Position numbers and translations under genes: made by a program
From: an uncultured Bacteroidota bacterium
GTDB lineage: Bacteria; Bacteroidota; Bacteroidia; Bacteroidales; UBA12481
Assembly: GCA_903832165.1 (NCBI GenBank)
Contig: CAILAQ010000371.1
Span: 1-7,482 of the forward strand
Length of the DNA: 7,482 bases
Reading direction: 5' to 3'
In this document: piece after piece, positions 6,512-7,482 of the stretch
How positions within the stretch are numbered: the first letter of the stretch is position 1
Layout: each line of letters starts with the position of its first letter
Notes under the pieces: generated by a model
Database searches by the model: none
Seen by the model: only the letters and a program-made list of their open reading frames with translations
What the model was told of the DNA's origin: nothing

Positions 6512-7482
6512 CTAATACGCTTTTATGCGATCGGCCTTGATTTTCAGGCTGAAAGGAACCCTTTTGCCCCACACATCCGCTCGCATCCCCGGTTTCAGGC
6601 TGTCGTAAGAGCAACCAATAAAATGGGTCGTTTCCGTTAAAATAACAGATTGTCTGTATCCTTCCGATCTGATCTCCATCTCTCTTTCGGCCACTAACCT
6701 GATCTCCCCCTGAAGCAGCGGAAGTTCGCCGGGGTAATATTCATGGTCAGTAGGTTTATGCAGTTTGTACAAAACAAATGATGCATTGGTGCACACTGCT
6801 TCAGCGGTTTCCGGAACCGGAAATTCAGCAAATTGTCCGGCTCCCTGCTGACCCGGAAAATTGTTGCCTGCCACCTGCCGCAACAGATAGATATTCGGAT
6901 ATTTATCCCAGTCTGCCGGCTTCAGGCAATACTCCTTGCCGGTGCGGCACTTTAAAACCCATCCCACCCACCATTCCAGACCGTGCCGCGCAATGATCAG
7001 TTCGTCCGGGCCAATATTAATTTCCGTTTTGATCATTTTTAAATCAGCAAACGATTCAGAACTGATAGCCGTGCTGCGTGTGCCGGTAAATCCTGTTAAC
7101 GCCGAAAAACCGGTAATGACAAAAAATACTGAGGAGTGAATGGACCTGTGCGATCTGATTTTAAAAGATTTAAAAACAAAAACTGAAGCAAATGCGATCG
7201 GGAGAAAGGCCATCAGATAATACCTGAGCGCCCACTCGATTCCAAGAAGCGGCGAAGAGAGGAGAAGGCTCAGGATGAGAAGGCTCAAAGCACAGGTAAA
7301 GTCTGAAGTGCTAAGGCGGGAGCGGTTCAAAAGTATAAGGCTTAAACCAGTTACTGATAATATATTGATCAGTAAGAAATTATGGAAAAGGAATCCGAAA
7401 TAGGGCTGCTGTCCACTCAATAGGATCAGGAGATAGGGAGATTCAAAAAGTCTTAATGGATTCAGGTAAAAAGATATCACCC
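6512..7482 (-). CDS. Multi-pass membrane protein, GT39-like C-terminal part, N-terminus outside window
   Basis: The frame is open to the right edge, so the first in-window start-like codon (GTG at 7480) is probably not the real start; about 323 codons are visible. Residues are numbered from that codon. Hydrophobic helices lie at about 27-51, 60-79, 86-105 and 116-132, with a short hydrophobic piece at 14-22. The segment LGIEWALRYYLMAFLPIAFA (79-98), an 'RYyl..lP' helix, is what is found late in the membrane region of ArnT/PMT-type (GT39) glycosyltransferases and relatives. These use lipid-linked sugars at the outer face of the inner membrane. After the last helix comes a soluble region (about 136-322), presumably periplasmic, with DELIIARHGLEWWVGWVLK (159-177). 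The end (about 254-322: GEIRLVAE, TTHFIGCSYDSLKPGMRADV, KIKADRI) looks like a small beta-barrel of DUF5666 type. The catalytic N-terminal loops are not in the window, so the glycosyltransferase call stays tentative; another polytopic membrane protein is possible. It converges on the redoxin remnant with 4 bases between the stops. Confidence 0.8.
   Translation of the reverse strand, partial: VISFYLNPLRLFESPYLLILLSGQQPYFGFLFHNFLLINILSVTGLSLILLNRSRLSTSDFTCALSLLILSLLLSSPLLGIEWALRYYLMAFLPIAFASVFVFKSFKIRSHRSIHSSVFFVITGFSALTGFTGTRSTAISSESFADLKMIKTEINIGPDELIIARHGLEWWVGWVLKCRTGKEYCLKPADWDKYPNIYLLRQVAGNNFPGQQGAGQFAEFPVPETAEAVCTNASFVLYKLHKPTDHEYYPGELPLLQGEIRLVAEREMEIRSEGYRQSVILTETTHFIGCSYDSLKPGMRADVWGKRVPFSLKIKADRIKAY

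Noticed and set aside
6542..6554. Perfect 6-base inverted repeat TTTCAG-G-CTGAAA as a terminator after the redoxin remnant
   Set aside because: The stem is short with a one-base loop, no T-run follows on either strand, and it lies in the coding end of the membrane protein.

Overview
The window looks like a chromosomal stretch from a member of the Bacteroidota, probably a Bacteroidales-like lineage. The evidence is a C-terminal type IX secretion (T9SS) sorting domain on a giant secreted protein, a lipoprotein of a kind common in this phylum, a protein resembling the phylum-typical DUF4251 family, and one TAnnTTTG-type -7 promoter box. GC content looks mid-range by eye. I saw no rRNA, tRNA, CRISPR array, transposase or origin, and no stretch over 300 bases lacks a gene or gene remnant.

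Layout from left to right. Positions 2-574 (+) hold the 3' part of a DUF4251-like gene that enters from outside the window. It converges, with a 10-base gap, on a large minus-strand block that reads right to left. The block begins with a 14-helix DHA2-type MFS exporter (6212-4860), continues with a small lipoprotein (4807-4181), and ends with a 1183-residue secreted C10 (streptopain-type) cysteine protease carrying a long leucine-rich repeat domain and a T9SS sorting domain (4136-585). Gaps of 52 and 44 bases and one plausible promoter ahead of the MFS gene suggest a single transcript. The 52-base gap contains a 4 x 7 bp tandem repeat directly after the MFS stop codon, followed by a strong Shine-Dalgarno sequence.

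Divergent from the MFS gene, 6289-6507 (+) encodes a 72-residue reading frame that I read as a doubly deleted AhpC/TSA-redoxin-like gene. It keeps an N-terminal strand motif, the DENQKV...CTPEFYVFD core and the typical C-terminal tail, but has lost the CxxC active-site segment and the segment before the tail, both in frame. Four bases beyond its stop, a minus-strand membrane protein (6512-7482) begins to enter from the right edge. Its C-terminal part, seen here, has several membrane helices resembling a GT39-type glycosyltransferase, then a soluble region ending in what looks like a small beta-barrel (DUF5666-like) domain.

How the genes may work together: the exporter, lipoprotein and protease could form a cell-surface or secretion unit, with the lipoprotein a candidate partner or guard of the protease. 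That link is inference from gene order. The most unusual items are the compact redoxin remnant that kept its frame and ribosome-binding site, the C10-LRR-T9SS architecture, and the heptad repeat.
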